Shown here piece after piece: positions 23,514-32,199 of a stretch of DNA of 64,000 nucleotides. Each line of letters starts with the position of its first letter. Positions within the stretch are counted from its first letter, which is position 1. The DNA comes from Trebonia sp050013875. GTDB lineage: Bacteria; Actinomycetota; Actinomycetes; Streptosporangiales; Streptosporangiaceae. A model generated the notes under the pieces. That model made no database searches. It had not been told where the DNA came from and was given only the letters and a program-made list of their open reading frames with translations. Position numbers and translations under genes: made by a program. The stretch spans positions 1 to 64,000 of the forward strand of contig JBEKEK010000014.1 in NCBI GenBank assembly GCA_050013875.1, given 5' to 3'.

Positions 23514-24026
23514 TCAGAATCGGTGCGTGGTGGCGCCGTACGGCGCGCCCTTGGCGTGCGCGAACACCTTGGCCGGGGTAACCGAGAACACCTCACTCGG
23601 CCAGTCCTCCGCGCCGTGGTTGTAAAAGCGCCCGTCGCGCACGGTGAACTGCCAGGCCCCCTGCCACTTCACGGCGAACGCCTTGGCGACCTGCTCGAGC
23701 GCGATCGCGTCGGTGATCCAGCGCGCCTCGCCCTCAAGGACCACGTCCAGCCCGTGGTCCCAGCTGTTGCAGCCGGTGGTCAGCACCACCTGCGGGTTAG
23801 CCCGCAGGTTGGCGAATTTCTGCTCTTCGGTGCCGGTGGTGAACCACAGTGCCCCGTCGGACCATACGGCCACGACCGGGGTGACGTGCGGCCTGCCGTC
23901 GGCCCGCACCGTGGAGATCCAGAACAACTCGGCCGTTTCGAGCACGCGCCTGGTCTCGTCCCAGCTGACCGCGACGGCGTCGGCGCCGCTATAGCGCGCG
24001 TCGAGTCTGGTTACCGGTGTGTTCAT
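23514..24026 (-). CDS. Pyridoxamine 5'-phosphate oxidase-like flavin/F420 protein
   Basis: 170 residues of the split-barrel PPOX fold: LETAELFWISTVRADGRPHVTPVVAVWSDGALWFTTGTEEQKFANLRANPQVVLTTGCNSWDHGLDVVLEGEARWITDAIALEQVAKAFAVKWQ. The motif 'WISTVRADGRPHVTPV' is the cofactor-binding strand pair of actinobacterial PPOX proteins, many of which use F420 or FMN. Substrate not known. ATG 24026 chosen with AAAGGGA upstream, and this start gives the usual length; the open frame runs on to 24170. It is a single gene. Confidence 0.88.
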   Translation of the reverse strand: MNTPVTRLDARYSGADAVAVSWDETRRVLETAELFWISTVRADGRPHVTPVVAVWSDGALWFTTGTEEQKFANLRANPQVVLTTGCNSWDHGLDVVLEGEARWITDAIALEQVAKAFAVKWQGAWQFTVRDGRFYNHGAEDWPSEVFSVTPAKVFAHAKGAPYGATTHRF

Positions 24027-24133
24027 GTGTGTCCCTTTCCGGCGGTGCCCGGGTTTCCGACGGCGTCCTGTCGTTGCCCGCCGTGCTCTGCCATTGGGAC
24101 GTCGTGGCGGCGCCGAAATAATCGGCCGCCTGA

Positions 24134-24727
24134 TTAATCGCCGGACTGGCCGGCGGTGCGCGTTTCCCATTGGGGCCTGGTAAGCGCGTACTCAACCTCG
24201 CCCTGCTCGGCGCCTTCGATGACGTAGCGGCCATCGTAGGCGGTGGTGCGTACCAGGGTCAGGCCGCATTTCTCCAGCACGTGCCGCGACGCGGTGTTGG
24301 CCGTCATCGTGTGCGCGAATACCCGCTCGACCCCCAGTTCGGTGAATCCCATGCTGATCAGAGCGCGAGATCCCTCGGTCGCGTAGCCCTGGCTCCAGGC
24401 CGGCCTGCGCAGCCGGTAGCCGAGGTCGATGTTGGCGATGCCGCCATCGGGACCGGGGCGGAAGTGGAACCAGCCAAGGAACTCCCCGGTGGCGGCGGAC
24501 TCGGCCGCCCAGGAACCGAGCCGGTCCAGCCGGCCGTAGACGCCGAGATGGAACGGGATGATCTGGTCCCGGATTTCCTCGCGTGGCGTTGGCTGGCCGC
24601 CAGTGAGGTAGCGCATGACCTCAGGGTCGCTGTTCAGGTTGAACAGGTTGTCTACGTCGTCCTCGGTGAACTGGCGTATGGCCAGCCGTGGTGTTCGCAG
24701 GATGACCCGCGTATCTCGATCTGTCAC
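24134..24727 (-). CDS. GNAT-family N-acetyltransferase (RimJ/RimL type)
   Basis: 197 residues. VILRTPRLAIRQFTEDDVDNLFNLNSDPEVMRYLTGG is the RimJ/RimL-type start (Acetyltransf_3), with GWFHFRP, IDLGYRLRRPAWSQGYATEGSRALISMGFTELGVERVFAHTMTANTASRHVLEKCGL as the acetyl-CoA core. Members acetylate ribosomal protein N-termini or small amines. I chose GTG 24727 because the conserved domain begins 8 residues later; the upstream part of the frame is not protein-like. It is followed on the same strand by the PPOX gene after about 107 bp. Confidence 0.88.
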   Translation of the reverse strand: MTDRDTRVILRTPRLAIRQFTEDDVDNLFNLNSDPEVMRYLTGGQPTPREEIRDQIIPFHLGVYGRLDRLGSWAAESAATGEFLGWFHFRPGPDGGIANIDLGYRLRRPAWSQGYATEGSRALISMGFTELGVERVFAHTMTANTASRHVLEKCGLTLVRTTAYDGRYVIEGAEQGEVEYALTRPQWETRTAGQSGD

Positions 24728-24875
24728 GAGGCATGAGTATGCAGGCAGCAAGGCCGCCGCGGAAGAAAAGAATGAAGAGAGAAAGGCCACGTTAGCCTTG
24801 GGGAACAAAGCTGAATTGCCGGCCGTTATTTGCTACATAAGGTAATTACCGCGCATTATTTGGCCGCGACAATTC

Positions 24876-26003
24876 CTATCGTATCACGTTCGCGGTCGGG
24901 CGCGATCGACGGGTTGATTGCTGGATTTTAGTGATATTTAATGGATTATCATGGTGAGCGCCATGCCCGGCAGCATGTTCTGGTGGGCCGGTTCCCTGGG
25001 CGCCCACCAGCGAGACAAGCTCCGCGCCCGAGACCGCGAGCCAGCGCTGGGTCGTCTCCAGCCGCTTGATGCGGTCGACGACCTCGGCAAGCCGAGCCCG
25101 GCCGCGTTTCCACCGGCCGGCCCGCCACAAGGCGGAGCCCACTGCCCGGGAGAGGAGCAACTCGGGGAGCGCCTCAACCTCGGCGGCGGTCAGCGGGCCT
25201 GCCGCGGCATAACCGCGGAGGAACGCCGCCGTGCGGCGCCGCCACTGCGCCGCCTCGAGCGCGCCGGACTGGGACAACGCCACCAGGAAATCCTGTGCAC
25301 GGAAATCCGCGCCGGCCACCTCAAAATCAAGCAGCCCGGTCACCCGCCCGGTGACCGGATCGGCCAGCACGTTCGAGGCCGCCAGGTCGGCGTGGACGAC
25401 CTGGACCGGCAGCGTGCGGACGGCGCCCGCCCACCACCGCGCGCAGCGGCGGGCCGCCGCTGCCAAGAGGGCGACGTGCTCGTCGTGGACACCCGCGGCC
25501 CCCAGCTCGTCCCAGAGGTCCTTGCCGTCGGTCCCGGCTATGGGCACCGGAAACGGGCCGCCCCGCCAGTCGTGGGGCGCGTCCGCCGGCGGAACCCGCC
25601 GCATCGCGCCGCCCAGCATCCCTACCGCGCGGCCGAAGCGCTCGAGGGCCGGCTCGCCCTCGAGATCGGGGCGCACCCCCGGCAGCCACCGGCAGAGGGT
25701 GGCGGGTCCGGCCGGGGTGTCGATCACCGTCAGCCCGTCGGAGGTCGCCACCGGTTCGGGGACGCTGAAGGGAAGGCTCGCCTGGCGCAGCCAGCGCAGC
25801 AGCCGCTGCTCGGCGCTGACCTGGGTCAGCGAGAGGTTTTCGCTGATCCGGAGCACGAACCGGCGGCCATCCTGGGCTACCAGGAAGGTCTGGTTGTTGG
25901 TTCCCCGGTCGGCTCTGGCGATCTGCGCGCCCACGTCCGGGGACAGGCGCCAGGCGGGCAGCAGGTCAGCAAGCAACGCCGGGTACTCCGATTCCCGAAA
26001 CAC
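24876..26003 (-). CDS. Aminoglycoside phosphotransferase-family kinase
   Basis: 375 residues of the APH/choline-kinase fold. N-lobe: RADRGTNNQTFLVAQDGRRFVLRISENLSLTQVSAEQRLLRWL. Catalytic loop: VVHADLAASNVL (HxDxxxxN; the Asp is the base), then metal-binding LLDFEVAGADF, where DFE stands for DFG. These enzymes phosphorylate small alcohols such as homoserine, choline-like compounds, or antibiotics; the sequence resembles homoserine-kinase/desosamine-type relatives more than true resistance enzymes, but substrate remains open. GTG start, no strong ribosome binding site. The gene 5' end is near the MarR gene (70 bp away), both on the minus strand. Confidence 0.87.
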   Translation of the reverse strand: MFRESEYPALLADLLPAWRLSPDVGAQIARADRGTNNQTFLVAQDGRRFVLRISENLSLTQVSAEQRLLRWLRQASLPFSVPEPVATSDGLTVIDTPAGPATLCRWLPGVRPDLEGEPALERFGRAVGMLGGAMRRVPPADAPHDWRGGPFPVPIAGTDGKDLWDELGAAGVHDEHVALLAAAARRCARWWAGAVRTLPVQVVHADLAASNVLADPVTGRVTGLLDFEVAGADFRAQDFLVALSQSGALEAAQWRRRTAAFLRGYAAAGPLTAAEVEALPELLLSRAVGSALWRAGRWKRGRARLAEVVDRIKRLETTQRWLAVSGAELVSLVGAQGTGPPEHAAGHGAHHDNPLNITKIQQSTRRSRPTANVIR

Positions 26004-26073
26004 CGGAGCATTCTCGCCGTTCTTGCCCGCCGGCCCTAATTCTTTATCGCCGGTTCTCTATCGCCGGCGGCCT

Positions 26074-26544
26074 CTAGTTCAGCAGCGACAGCAGTCCGAT
26101 GAGCTCCGTTAGCTGTCCCGCGTCGAGCGCGCGCAGGGCCGGAGGTGGTTCGGCGAGCATGCCGCTGGCAAGGGCGGCCGCTTCGCGGCCGGCCGGGGTC
26201 AGGCTGACGATCTTGCTCCGCCGGTCGCTCGGATGCGGACGCCGTTCCACGAAGCCCAGCCGCTCAAGCTTGTCCACGATGATGGTGGCGTAGGGACGGT
26301 CGACGCCGTGCGCCTCGGCCAGCTGGGCAAGGGTCATCGGCTGCTCCGTGAGCAGGAACAGGACCTTGATCCGCCCGCTGCCCGCACCGAGGCCGAGCCG
26401 CTCCCTCAGCGCCTGGTTGGTGCCGTGCGCTTCGACGAAGTCCCGCATCAGCCGCCAGGCGGTGGCGGGCAGTTCCGCGGCGGGGCTGGCGGGGGCGACG
26501 GCTGAAGCGCGCGGGTCAGGTGGCGGCGGCTGAAGCGCGGTCAT
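26074..26544 (-). CDS. MarR-family transcriptional regulator
   Basis: 156 residues. MarR winged helix: RIKVLFLLTEQPMTLAQLAEAHGVDRPYATIIVDKLERLGFVERRPHPSDRRSKIVSLTPAGREAAALA, with the DRRSK wing. MarR repressors respond to phenolic or drug ligands. ATG 26544 is chosen; it overlaps the 3' end of the upstream MFS gene by 29 bp, so pump and regulator are one operon, in the order pump then regulator. It probably binds the repeats over the MFS promoter at 28003-28027. Confidence 0.88.
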   Translation of the reverse strand: MTALQPPPPDPRASAVAPASPAAELPATAWRLMRDFVEAHGTNQALRERLGLGAGSGRIKVLFLLTEQPMTLAQLAEAHGVDRPYATIIVDKLERLGFVERRPHPSDRRSKIVSLTPAGREAAALASGMLAEPPPALRALDAGQLTELIGLLSLLN

Positions 26545-28006
26545 GAACAGTGACGCCTCCCTCCGGCTCGGCGATGAGCAGTTCACGGGTCCGTTCGGCT
26601 GTCCGGCGGGCCCAGGCGCTGGTCGAGGCGTAACCGATACCGATCACGGCGAGCCCGCAACCACAGACAACGGCCCAGCCGCCATGACTGGCGGCCACGA
26701 ACCCGGCCCCATCGCGGCCGGCCACAAGCGACCCGGTCACGGCGACCCCGAGTGTGGCGCCAACCTGGCGGCAGGTCGATGCTATCGAAGCCGCGACCCC
26801 TGACTGGGCGGCCGGCATCCCGGAGACGGCGGTATTGGAGATCGGCGGGTTGACGAACCCGAAGCCGAGGCCGAACACGATGTAGACCACGATCAGCTCG
26901 GCGATCGGGGTGGCCGCGCTCACCGTCATGAGAACACCCGCTCCCGCGGTGATGGCGACGCCCGCGATGAGCAGCGCCCACCGCGGATGCCCGGCCCCGA
27001 CCAGGCGGCCAGACAGGCGTGCCGACGCCACGTTGGTCGCCGCCATGGGGAGGATCAGCAGGCCCGCCGTGATCGCGGAGTAGCCGCGCGCGCTCTGCAG
27101 ATAGATCGTGTTCAGGAACAGGAACGCCGCCAGGGCCGCGAACGCGGCGAACGCGGTCAGCGCCGCCCCCGAGAACGGGGCCGAGGCGAAGAACCGCGGG
27201 TCGATCAGCGGCTCCCGGCGGCGCGATTCCGCCAGCGCCACGGCGATACCGGCGACCGCGGCGGCCGCGTAGCAGCCGATGATGAGCGGTGACGTCCACC
27301 CGCGGGCGGGCCCCTCGATGGTCCCGGCGGTCACCCCGGCCAGCAGCACCACGATCAGGACCTGCGCGAGCGGATCAAGCCGGCGCGGCCGCGGCGCGCG
27401 CGATTCGGGCACGAACCGCCGGGTCAGCCAGATGGCGGCCAGCCCGACCGGCACGTTGACCCAGAAGATGGCGCGCCAGCCGACGGTGCCGACCAGCACC
27501 CCGCCGAGCACCGGCCCGACCGCGAAGCTGATCCCCACCACGCTTGCCCACACGCCCATCGCCCGGGCGCGCCGGGCGGGCTCGGTGAAGGTGTTGGCGA
27601 TGATTGACAGCGCGACCGGGTTGAGCATCGACCCGCCGACGGCCTGGAGCATACGGAACGCCACCAGCCAGCCGAGCCCGGGGGCGAGGCTGCACAGCAG
27701 CGAGCCCAGGGTGAAGAGCGCCAGGCCGGTCTGGAAGATCCGCCGCCGGCCGAACCGGTCGGCGAGCGATCCCGACAGCATCAGCAGGCTGGCGATCACT
27801 ACCGTGTAGCTGTCGATCGTCCACTGCAGGCCGCCGACCGAGGCGTGGAAGCTCCGCTGGATGGAGGGCAGGGCGATGTTGACGATGGTGACGTCAATCC
27901 CGACCACGAACAGGCTGAGGCAGCACGTGGCGAGGATGATGCCGAGTCGCCGTTCCTGCTCCCGGTCCCGGCCCTGTCCCCGGCCCGGCAGATTCGTTGT
28001 GCTCAT
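26516..28006 (-). CDS. MFS drug efflux transporter, DHA2 (14-TM) family
   Basis: 496 residues from ATG 28006. About 14 membrane helices; motif C-like and motif A segments LFVVGIDVTIVNIALPSIQRSFHAS, GSLADRFGRRRIFQTGLALF and GFGFVNPPISNTAVSGMP are typical of EmrB/QacA transporters that expel drugs in exchange for protons. Located in the cytoplasmic membrane. Its 3' end overlaps the MarR gene by 29 bp. ATG 28006 (MSTTNLPG) lies 6 nt after TATCAT and appears leaderless; an upstream in-frame ATG at 28027 is less likely. Confidence 0.9.
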   Translation of the reverse strand: MSTTNLPGRGQGRDREQERRLGIILATCCLSLFVVGIDVTIVNIALPSIQRSFHASVGGLQWTIDSYTVVIASLLMLSGSLADRFGRRRIFQTGLALFTLGSLLCSLAPGLGWLVAFRMLQAVGGSMLNPVALSIIANTFTEPARRARAMGVWASVVGISFAVGPVLGGVLVGTVGWRAIFWVNVPVGLAAIWLTRRFVPESRAPRPRRLDPLAQVLIVVLLAGVTAGTIEGPARGWTSPLIIGCYAAAAVAGIAVALAESRRREPLIDPRFFASAPFSGAALTAFAAFAALAAFLFLNTIYLQSARGYSAITAGLLILPMAATNVASARLSGRLVGAGHPRWALLIAGVAITAGAGVLMTVSAATPIAELIVVYIVFGLGFGFVNPPISNTAVSGMPAAQSGVAASIASTCRQVGATLGVAVTGSLVAGRDGAGFVAASHGGWAVVCGCGLAVIGIGYASTSAWARRTAERTRELLIAEPEGGVTVHDRASAAAT

Positions 28007-28027
28007 ACAATCATGATAGTCATACAA
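28003..28027. promoter_or_regulatory. Promoter/operator of the MFS-MarR operon
   Basis: TCATACAA occurs twice, 28003-28010 and 28020-28027 (period 17), flanking ATGA-TAG-TCAT (28013-28023). On the minus strand the -10 TATCAT is 28018-28013, 6 nt before the ATG at 28006. The repeats overlap -10 and start codon, as expected for a MarR site. Confidence 0.55.
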
Positions 28028-28177
28028 CTACTTGCGTCAACCTGCGGCTCCGGCCGCCGCGTCGATTATTTTTCGCCTGGGCCTGTCGAATCCGCGCACC
28101 GCGCCCGACGTAGAGGTGTAATCAGCACAGGCGCCCGGGCGGGAACACCCGGTCACCCAGAAGAGAGAAGACCTTTC

Positions 28178-28522
28178 ATGGCTCAGTACGCGATCCTGAT
28201 CTACACCCACGACTCCGCGCACGCCCCCGACGCCACCCCCGACGACCTCGACACCTGCGACCGGCACTCCGATGAGATGGCCGCGAGCGGCGCGATGATC
28301 ATGGCGTACGCGCTGACGCCGAGGGACATGGCGACGTCGGTCCGCGCCGACGCCATCACCGACGGCCCGTTCCTCGACTCCAAGGAGGTCGTGGCCGGCT
28401 TCTACGTGATCGAGGCACCCGATCTCGACGCCGCCCTGGCGATCGCCGGCACCAACCCCGTCGTCCGTGATGGCGGCGGCGTCGAGGTCCGGCCGGTCCA
28501 CAGCAGCTGGACGGCGCAGTAG
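28178..28522 (+). CDS. YCII/DGPF-domain protein
   Basis: 114 residues. MAQYAILIYTHDS at the start and ITDGPFLDSKEVVAGFYVIEAPDLDAALAIAGTNP contain the DGPF motif (here DGPFLDSKE, usual form DGPFAETKE) that defines the YCII-like proteins found beside ECF42 sigma factors. The ferredoxin-like fold is dimeric and its biochemical role is not established. Ribosome binding site AGAGAGAAG 8 nt before the ATG. The ECF42 gene follows after 25 bp on the same strand, so the two are an operon. Confidence 0.92.
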   Translation: MAQYAILIYTHDSAHAPDATPDDLDTCDRHSDEMAASGAMIMAYALTPRDMATSVRADAITDGPFLDSKEVVAGFYVIEAPDLDAALAIAGTNPVVRDGGGVEVRPVHSSWTAQ

Positions 28523-28547
28523 TGAAGCACGCCGAACCCCCGTCAGA

Positions 28548-29819
28548 ATGACGGATTTCGCGGCCGTTGAGGCGGCCATCGCCGACGCGCACCGTCGCGA
28601 GTGGGCCTGGGTGCTCGCCGCGACGGTCCGCGTCGCGCGGGACCTGGACCTGGCCGAGGACTGCGTGCAGGAGGCGTACGCCGCGGCCCTGCGAACGTGG
28701 GCAGGCGCTGGCATCCCCGACAACCCGGCTGCCTGGCTGACGACCACGGCGAGGCGGCGCGCGATCGACCAACTGCGCCGCGACGCGTCGCTGCGCTCCC
28801 GGCTGCCGCTGCTGGTTGAGCCGGCCGGGGCGCCCGGCGAGACCGCCGCGCGCGAACGCGGGCACACCGAAGGGGAAGAAGACGCCCTCCGCGCTGTGCT
28901 GCCGGATGAGCGGCTGCGCCTCATCTTCATCTGCTGCCACCCCGCGCTCGCCCAGGAAGCCCAGGTGGCGCTCACGCTGCGACTGGTGTGCGGAGTCGCT
29001 GTCCCGGACATCGCCCGGGCATTCCTTGTCTCGGAAGCGACCATGGCGGCGCGGATCACCCGGGCGAAGAAGAAGATCTCCACCGCGCGGATCCCCTACC
29101 GGATGCCGTCCCCCGGCGAACTGCCGGATCGGCTGCGCGGCGCGCTCGCCGTCATCCACCTGCTGTTCACCACCGGCCATACCGCACCGTCGGGCGCGTC
29201 ACTGGTCCGCGCCGACCTGGTGGACCGGGCGATGTACCTGGCCCGGATGCTGCGCGAGCTGATGCCGGCCGGCAACGATGTGCACGGGCTGTACGCGCTG
29301 CTGCTGGTGACCGACGCGCGGCGCGCGACCCGGGTCGACGCCGAGGGTTGCCTGGTGCGCCTTGAGGATCAGGATCGGTCACGGTGGGACCGCGCCGCGC
29401 TGGCCGAGGCGCACGACGTGATCGTCGGCTGCCTGCGGGCCGGCCCACCGGGCCGGTATGTGCTGCAAGCCGCCATCGCGTCGCTCTACGCCGAGGCGCC
29501 AGCGTACGACCAGACCGACTGGCCGCAGATCATCGCCCTGTACGACCGGCTCATGATCGTGTGGCCATCACCGATCGTGGCGCTGAACCGGGCCGTGCCG
29601 CTGGCAATGGTGGCCGGCCCGGAGGCCGCGCTGGCGGAGGTCGAGCGGCTCGAACGCGACGGGCGGCTGTCGGGGTACCAGTACCTGCCCGCGGTCAAGG
29701 CCGAGCTGCTGAGCCGTCTCGGCCGGGCCGGCGAGGCGGCCGACGCCTACCGGCGCGCGCTCGCCCTGGCCACCAACGAAGCCGAGCGGGCCTTCCTCGT
29801 GAAGCAGCTCGCCGGGTAA
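28548..29819 (+). CDS. ECF42-type RNA polymerase sigma factor
   Basis: 423 residues, far longer than a plain ECF factor, because regions 2 (DCVQEAYAAALRTWAGAGIPDNPAAWLTTTARRRAIDQLRRD) and 4 (LRLIFICCHPALAQEAQVALTLRLVCGVAVPDIARAFLVSEATMAARITRAKKKI) are followed by a 200-residue helical, TPR-like extension (DUF6596), ending in LSRLGRAGEAADAYRRALALATNEAERAFLVKQLAG. The family lacks anti-sigma factors and acts with the YCII protein encoded just upstream; the extension is thought to be regulatory. The last 252 bp lie opposite the open extension of the DUF3099 gene. Start ATG 28548 matches the family start MTDFAAVEAAIADAHRREW. Confidence 0.92.
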   Translation: MTDFAAVEAAIADAHRREWAWVLAATVRVARDLDLAEDCVQEAYAAALRTWAGAGIPDNPAAWLTTTARRRAIDQLRRDASLRSRLPLLVEPAGAPGETAARERGHTEGEEDALRAVLPDERLRLIFICCHPALAQEAQVALTLRLVCGVAVPDIARAFLVSEATMAARITRAKKKISTARIPYRMPSPGELPDRLRGALAVIHLLFTTGHTAPSGASLVRADLVDRAMYLARMLRELMPAGNDVHGLYALLLVTDARRATRVDAEGCLVRLEDQDRSRWDRAALAEAHDVIVGCLRAGPPGRYVLQAAIASLYAEAPAYDQTDWPQIIALYDRLMIVWPSPIVALNRAVPLAMVAGPEAALAEVERLERDGRLSGYQYLPAVKAELLSRLGRAGEAADAYRRALALATNEAERAFLVKQLAG

Positions 29820-30092
29820 CTGACGGTTGGCCGGGCTCGCGTTGGCGACGATGGCGGCAAACGGCGGGATGACGAGCGCGATCACCGACATAATCACCGC
29901 CGCGAGGATCGAGAACCGCCAGATCAGAGTCCAGGACAGCACAATCAGGACCAGGCAGACGCCCATCATGATGAAGTAGGCCCGTCTCCTGGTGGACAGG
30001 CCGAGCGGGCCCGGCTGGGCCGGCCCGCCCAGCCCGGACGGCTGTCCGTCCGGCGCAGAGCCGTCACGCGGTTCCCCCGGCATCGCGGTCAC
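29568..30092 (-). CDS. DUF3099 membrane protein with antisense extension
   Basis: The first 90 residues are a DUF3099 protein, found only in actinobacteria: a Pro/Gly-rich cytoplasmic start, then STRRRAYFIMMGVCLVLIVLSWTLIWRF and two membrane helices (residues about 38-57 and 61-83). The family ends about there, near 29822. No stop is present, so the frame continues about 84 residues antisense to the ECF42 gene and stops at 29568; that part (LLHEEGPLGFVGGQGERAPVG...) has no protein character. The ECF42 stop at 29817-29819 abuts the natural end. Function of DUF3099 is unknown. Confidence 0.75.
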   Translation of the reverse strand: MTAMPGEPRDGSAPDGQPSGLGGPAQPGPLGLSTRRRAYFIMMGVCLVLIVLSWTLIWRFSILAAVIMSVIALVIPPFAAIVANASPANRQLPGELLHEEGPLGFVGGQGERAPVGVGRLAGPAETAQQLGLDRGQVLVPRQPPVAFEPLDLRQRGLRAGHHCQRHGPVQRHDR

Positions 30093-30200
30093 CCGCCTTC
30101 CCCCTCATACGCAACCTCCTTCCCTGCCGAACGCCGGGTATCCGCGCCCGCCGCTTCCACCATTACTGGGCGCTCCGCCGGGCCGGTAGATAATCGTCCT

Positions 30201-32063
30201 ATGCCCGGAAGGCGACTAACGCTGGCAGCCGTGCTCGCCGCCTGCTGCGCGGTCGCCGCACTGGCCGGGGGCGGTACGCGGGCCGTGGTAGCGCAGGCAT
30301 CGCCGGCTCCGGCTCCGGCCCGGCCGGCGCCGAGGACGGGCCTGCCGTTGGCCCCGGCGCTGGCGGCGCTCGCGGACGCCGCGCCGCGGCCGGATCCCCG
30401 GCCGACGGCCGGCAGGTTCTCGTCCGCCGCGGCGCGGGCGTGCGGGGGGCTGCCGAGGTTCAACGCGGCGGCGGCCGACGAGATCATGGCCGGGCAGCTG
30501 ACGGTCGCGCCGTTCCGCGCCGTCACCATCGACCCGCACCGGGACGGGGACGTCAACTGGAACCTCAACCCGTTCGGGAACCCGACCTGGGCGCAGGATT
30601 TCAGATCCGGCAGCTGGATCGAGGACCTGGTCGCGGGGTACCTGGCGGGCGGCAAGCGGGCCGGCGCCTACCGGGCCAGGGCGGCACGGCTGGCCGCGGG
30701 CTGGCTGCGGGCGCTGCCCGTCTCCGGCCGGGATCCTCGAACGCTCGTCTGCATCGCGCAGGCGTTCGGCGGCCAGGCCTGGATCAACGACCAGATCCCG
30801 CTGACCGTGAACTACTACGCGGCGCACTGGATGGGCGCGTGGAACCACGGTCTCATGCAGGACATCACGCTGCTCCGCATCGGCTGCGGCTACCCGCCCG
30901 GCGCGTTCGGCGGTGCCGCGCTGAGCTGGCGGAAAACCGCGTTCGCGCAGATTATCGCCGCCTTCGGGCCTAACCCGCTCGGGCCGGCCATCGACGCGCA
31001 GGGCGCGGTCAACGAGCAGGCCACGCTCTACCAGAACTTCGTCTACGGCCTGTGGCAGACCGCGCTGCCCGAACTGTCGTCCTGCGGGTACCAGCTGCCC
31101 GGCTGGATCACGGCGCGGATCGCGAAGCTGCCGGCCGTCCTCGGCAACGCGACCGAGCCCGACGGGGACCTGGTGCAGATCGGCGACAGCTACGTCGAGC
31201 AACCGGCCGCGTCCCCGCGTGGCCCGGCTCTCGTCGCCGTCTACGCGCGGGCCGGGTACGTGTTCGGACGGTCAGGGTGGACGCCGGCCGCGTCGTTCTA
31301 CTCGCTGCGGTTCGGGCCCGGGCGGGAGATACATGGCCACAACGACCACATGGGCCTCACCTACTACGCCCGCGGGCGCGACCTCATCGTCGACGCCGGG
31401 CACTACGGGTACACCGCCACCGGGTACCGCGCGTGGCTGCAGTCCCCGGAAGCCGCCAGCACGCTGGTGCTGCCGGGGGTGCCGTTCTCCCCGGCCGCCG
31501 CCACCTCCCTGACCGCCGACCGGATCGGGCAGTACGGGCAGTTCTACGAGCTCTACGACACCGCCTTCGGCCGGGATCCCCGCTACCGCTCGGTGTACGT
31601 CAGCCAGCGGCCGGACCTGATCATCGTCTTCGACCGTGCCCGCGGCGGGTCCAGCGGATCGACCTACGCGCAGCTGTGGCACCTGGACCCGTCATTGCGG
31701 GTGGCCAGCGTGACCCGCTCAGCCGCGGTCGCGACCGCGCCGGGGACCACCTTGACACTGGCCCAGGTGCCGCTGCCTGGGCAGGTGATCCCGGCCGGGT
31801 CAACGCAGGTGGTCCGCGGCCAGAGCGGTCCTTACCAGGGGTGGGTGTCGCGTCAGATGCTGCGGCGCAGCCCGGCCGACGTCGTCACGATGACCAGGTC
31901 CGGGGCCTCCGCCGCCATTCTCACCCTGCTCATCCCCACCGCCCCCGGCACGCCGGTGGCCTACTCGGTCACCGGCCCGCCGTCAGGACCCTACCGGCTC
32001 CGCGTCACGGCCGGCGTGTCCGCGACGTACTACACGATCACCGCCGAGGGAGTCATCAGCTAA
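30201..32063 (+). CDS. Secreted heparinase II/III-like polysaccharide lyase
   Basis: 620 residues. Residues 1-32 form a signal peptide. A helical toroid-like half (WNLNPFGNPTWAQDFRSGSWIEDLVAGYLAGGKRAGAYRARAARLAAGWL, then WINDQIPLTVNYYAAHWMGAWNHGLMQDITLL) precedes a beta-sandwich with SFYSLRFGPGREIHGHNDHMGLTYYARGRDLIVDAGHYGY, the heparinase II/III hallmark including the GHxDxxGL-like H..N..H cluster. It would cleave uronic-acid-containing polysaccharides outside the cell by beta-elimination; specificity is unknown. No partner lyases or transporters adjoin. ATG 30201 has GATAAT 6 nt before it, possibly leaderless. Confidence 0.88.
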   Translation: MPGRRLTLAAVLAACCAVAALAGGGTRAVVAQASPAPAPARPAPRTGLPLAPALAALADAAPRPDPRPTAGRFSSAAARACGGLPRFNAAAADEIMAGQLTVAPFRAVTIDPHRDGDVNWNLNPFGNPTWAQDFRSGSWIEDLVAGYLAGGKRAGAYRARAARLAAGWLRALPVSGRDPRTLVCIAQAFGGQAWINDQIPLTVNYYAAHWMGAWNHGLMQDITLLRIGCGYPPGAFGGAALSWRKTAFAQIIAAFGPNPLGPAIDAQGAVNEQATLYQNFVYGLWQTALPELSSCGYQLPGWITARIAKLPAVLGNATEPDGDLVQIGDSYVEQPAASPRGPALVAVYARAGYVFGRSGWTPAASFYSLRFGPGREIHGHNDHMGLTYYARGRDLIVDAGHYGYTATGYRAWLQSPEAASTLVLPGVPFSPAAATSLTADRIGQYGQFYELYDTAFGRDPRYRSVYVSQRPDLIIVFDRARGGSSGSTYAQLWHLDPSLRVASVTRSAAVATAPGTTLTLAQVPLPGQVIPAGSTQVVRGQSGPYQGWVSRQMLRRSPADVVTMTRSGASAAILTLLIPTAPGTPVAYSVTGPPSGPYRLRVTAGVSATYYTITAEGVIS

Positions 32064-32199
32064 TGGGGACTATCGGGTCGTCGCCGCCGCGGGCTCGGTG
32101 CCTGGTGGCCGCGGGCCGGTGGGTACTGTCATCAGCGCCCTGCGCTGCCGGCTGGGTAAATGATTTCCTCGGCCGGGAGCGGATCGCCATACTCAACGA
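32064..32199. other. Short intergenic region
   Basis: 136 bp between the lyase gene and the 166-aa gene. It holds no recognised element. Confidence 0.3.
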
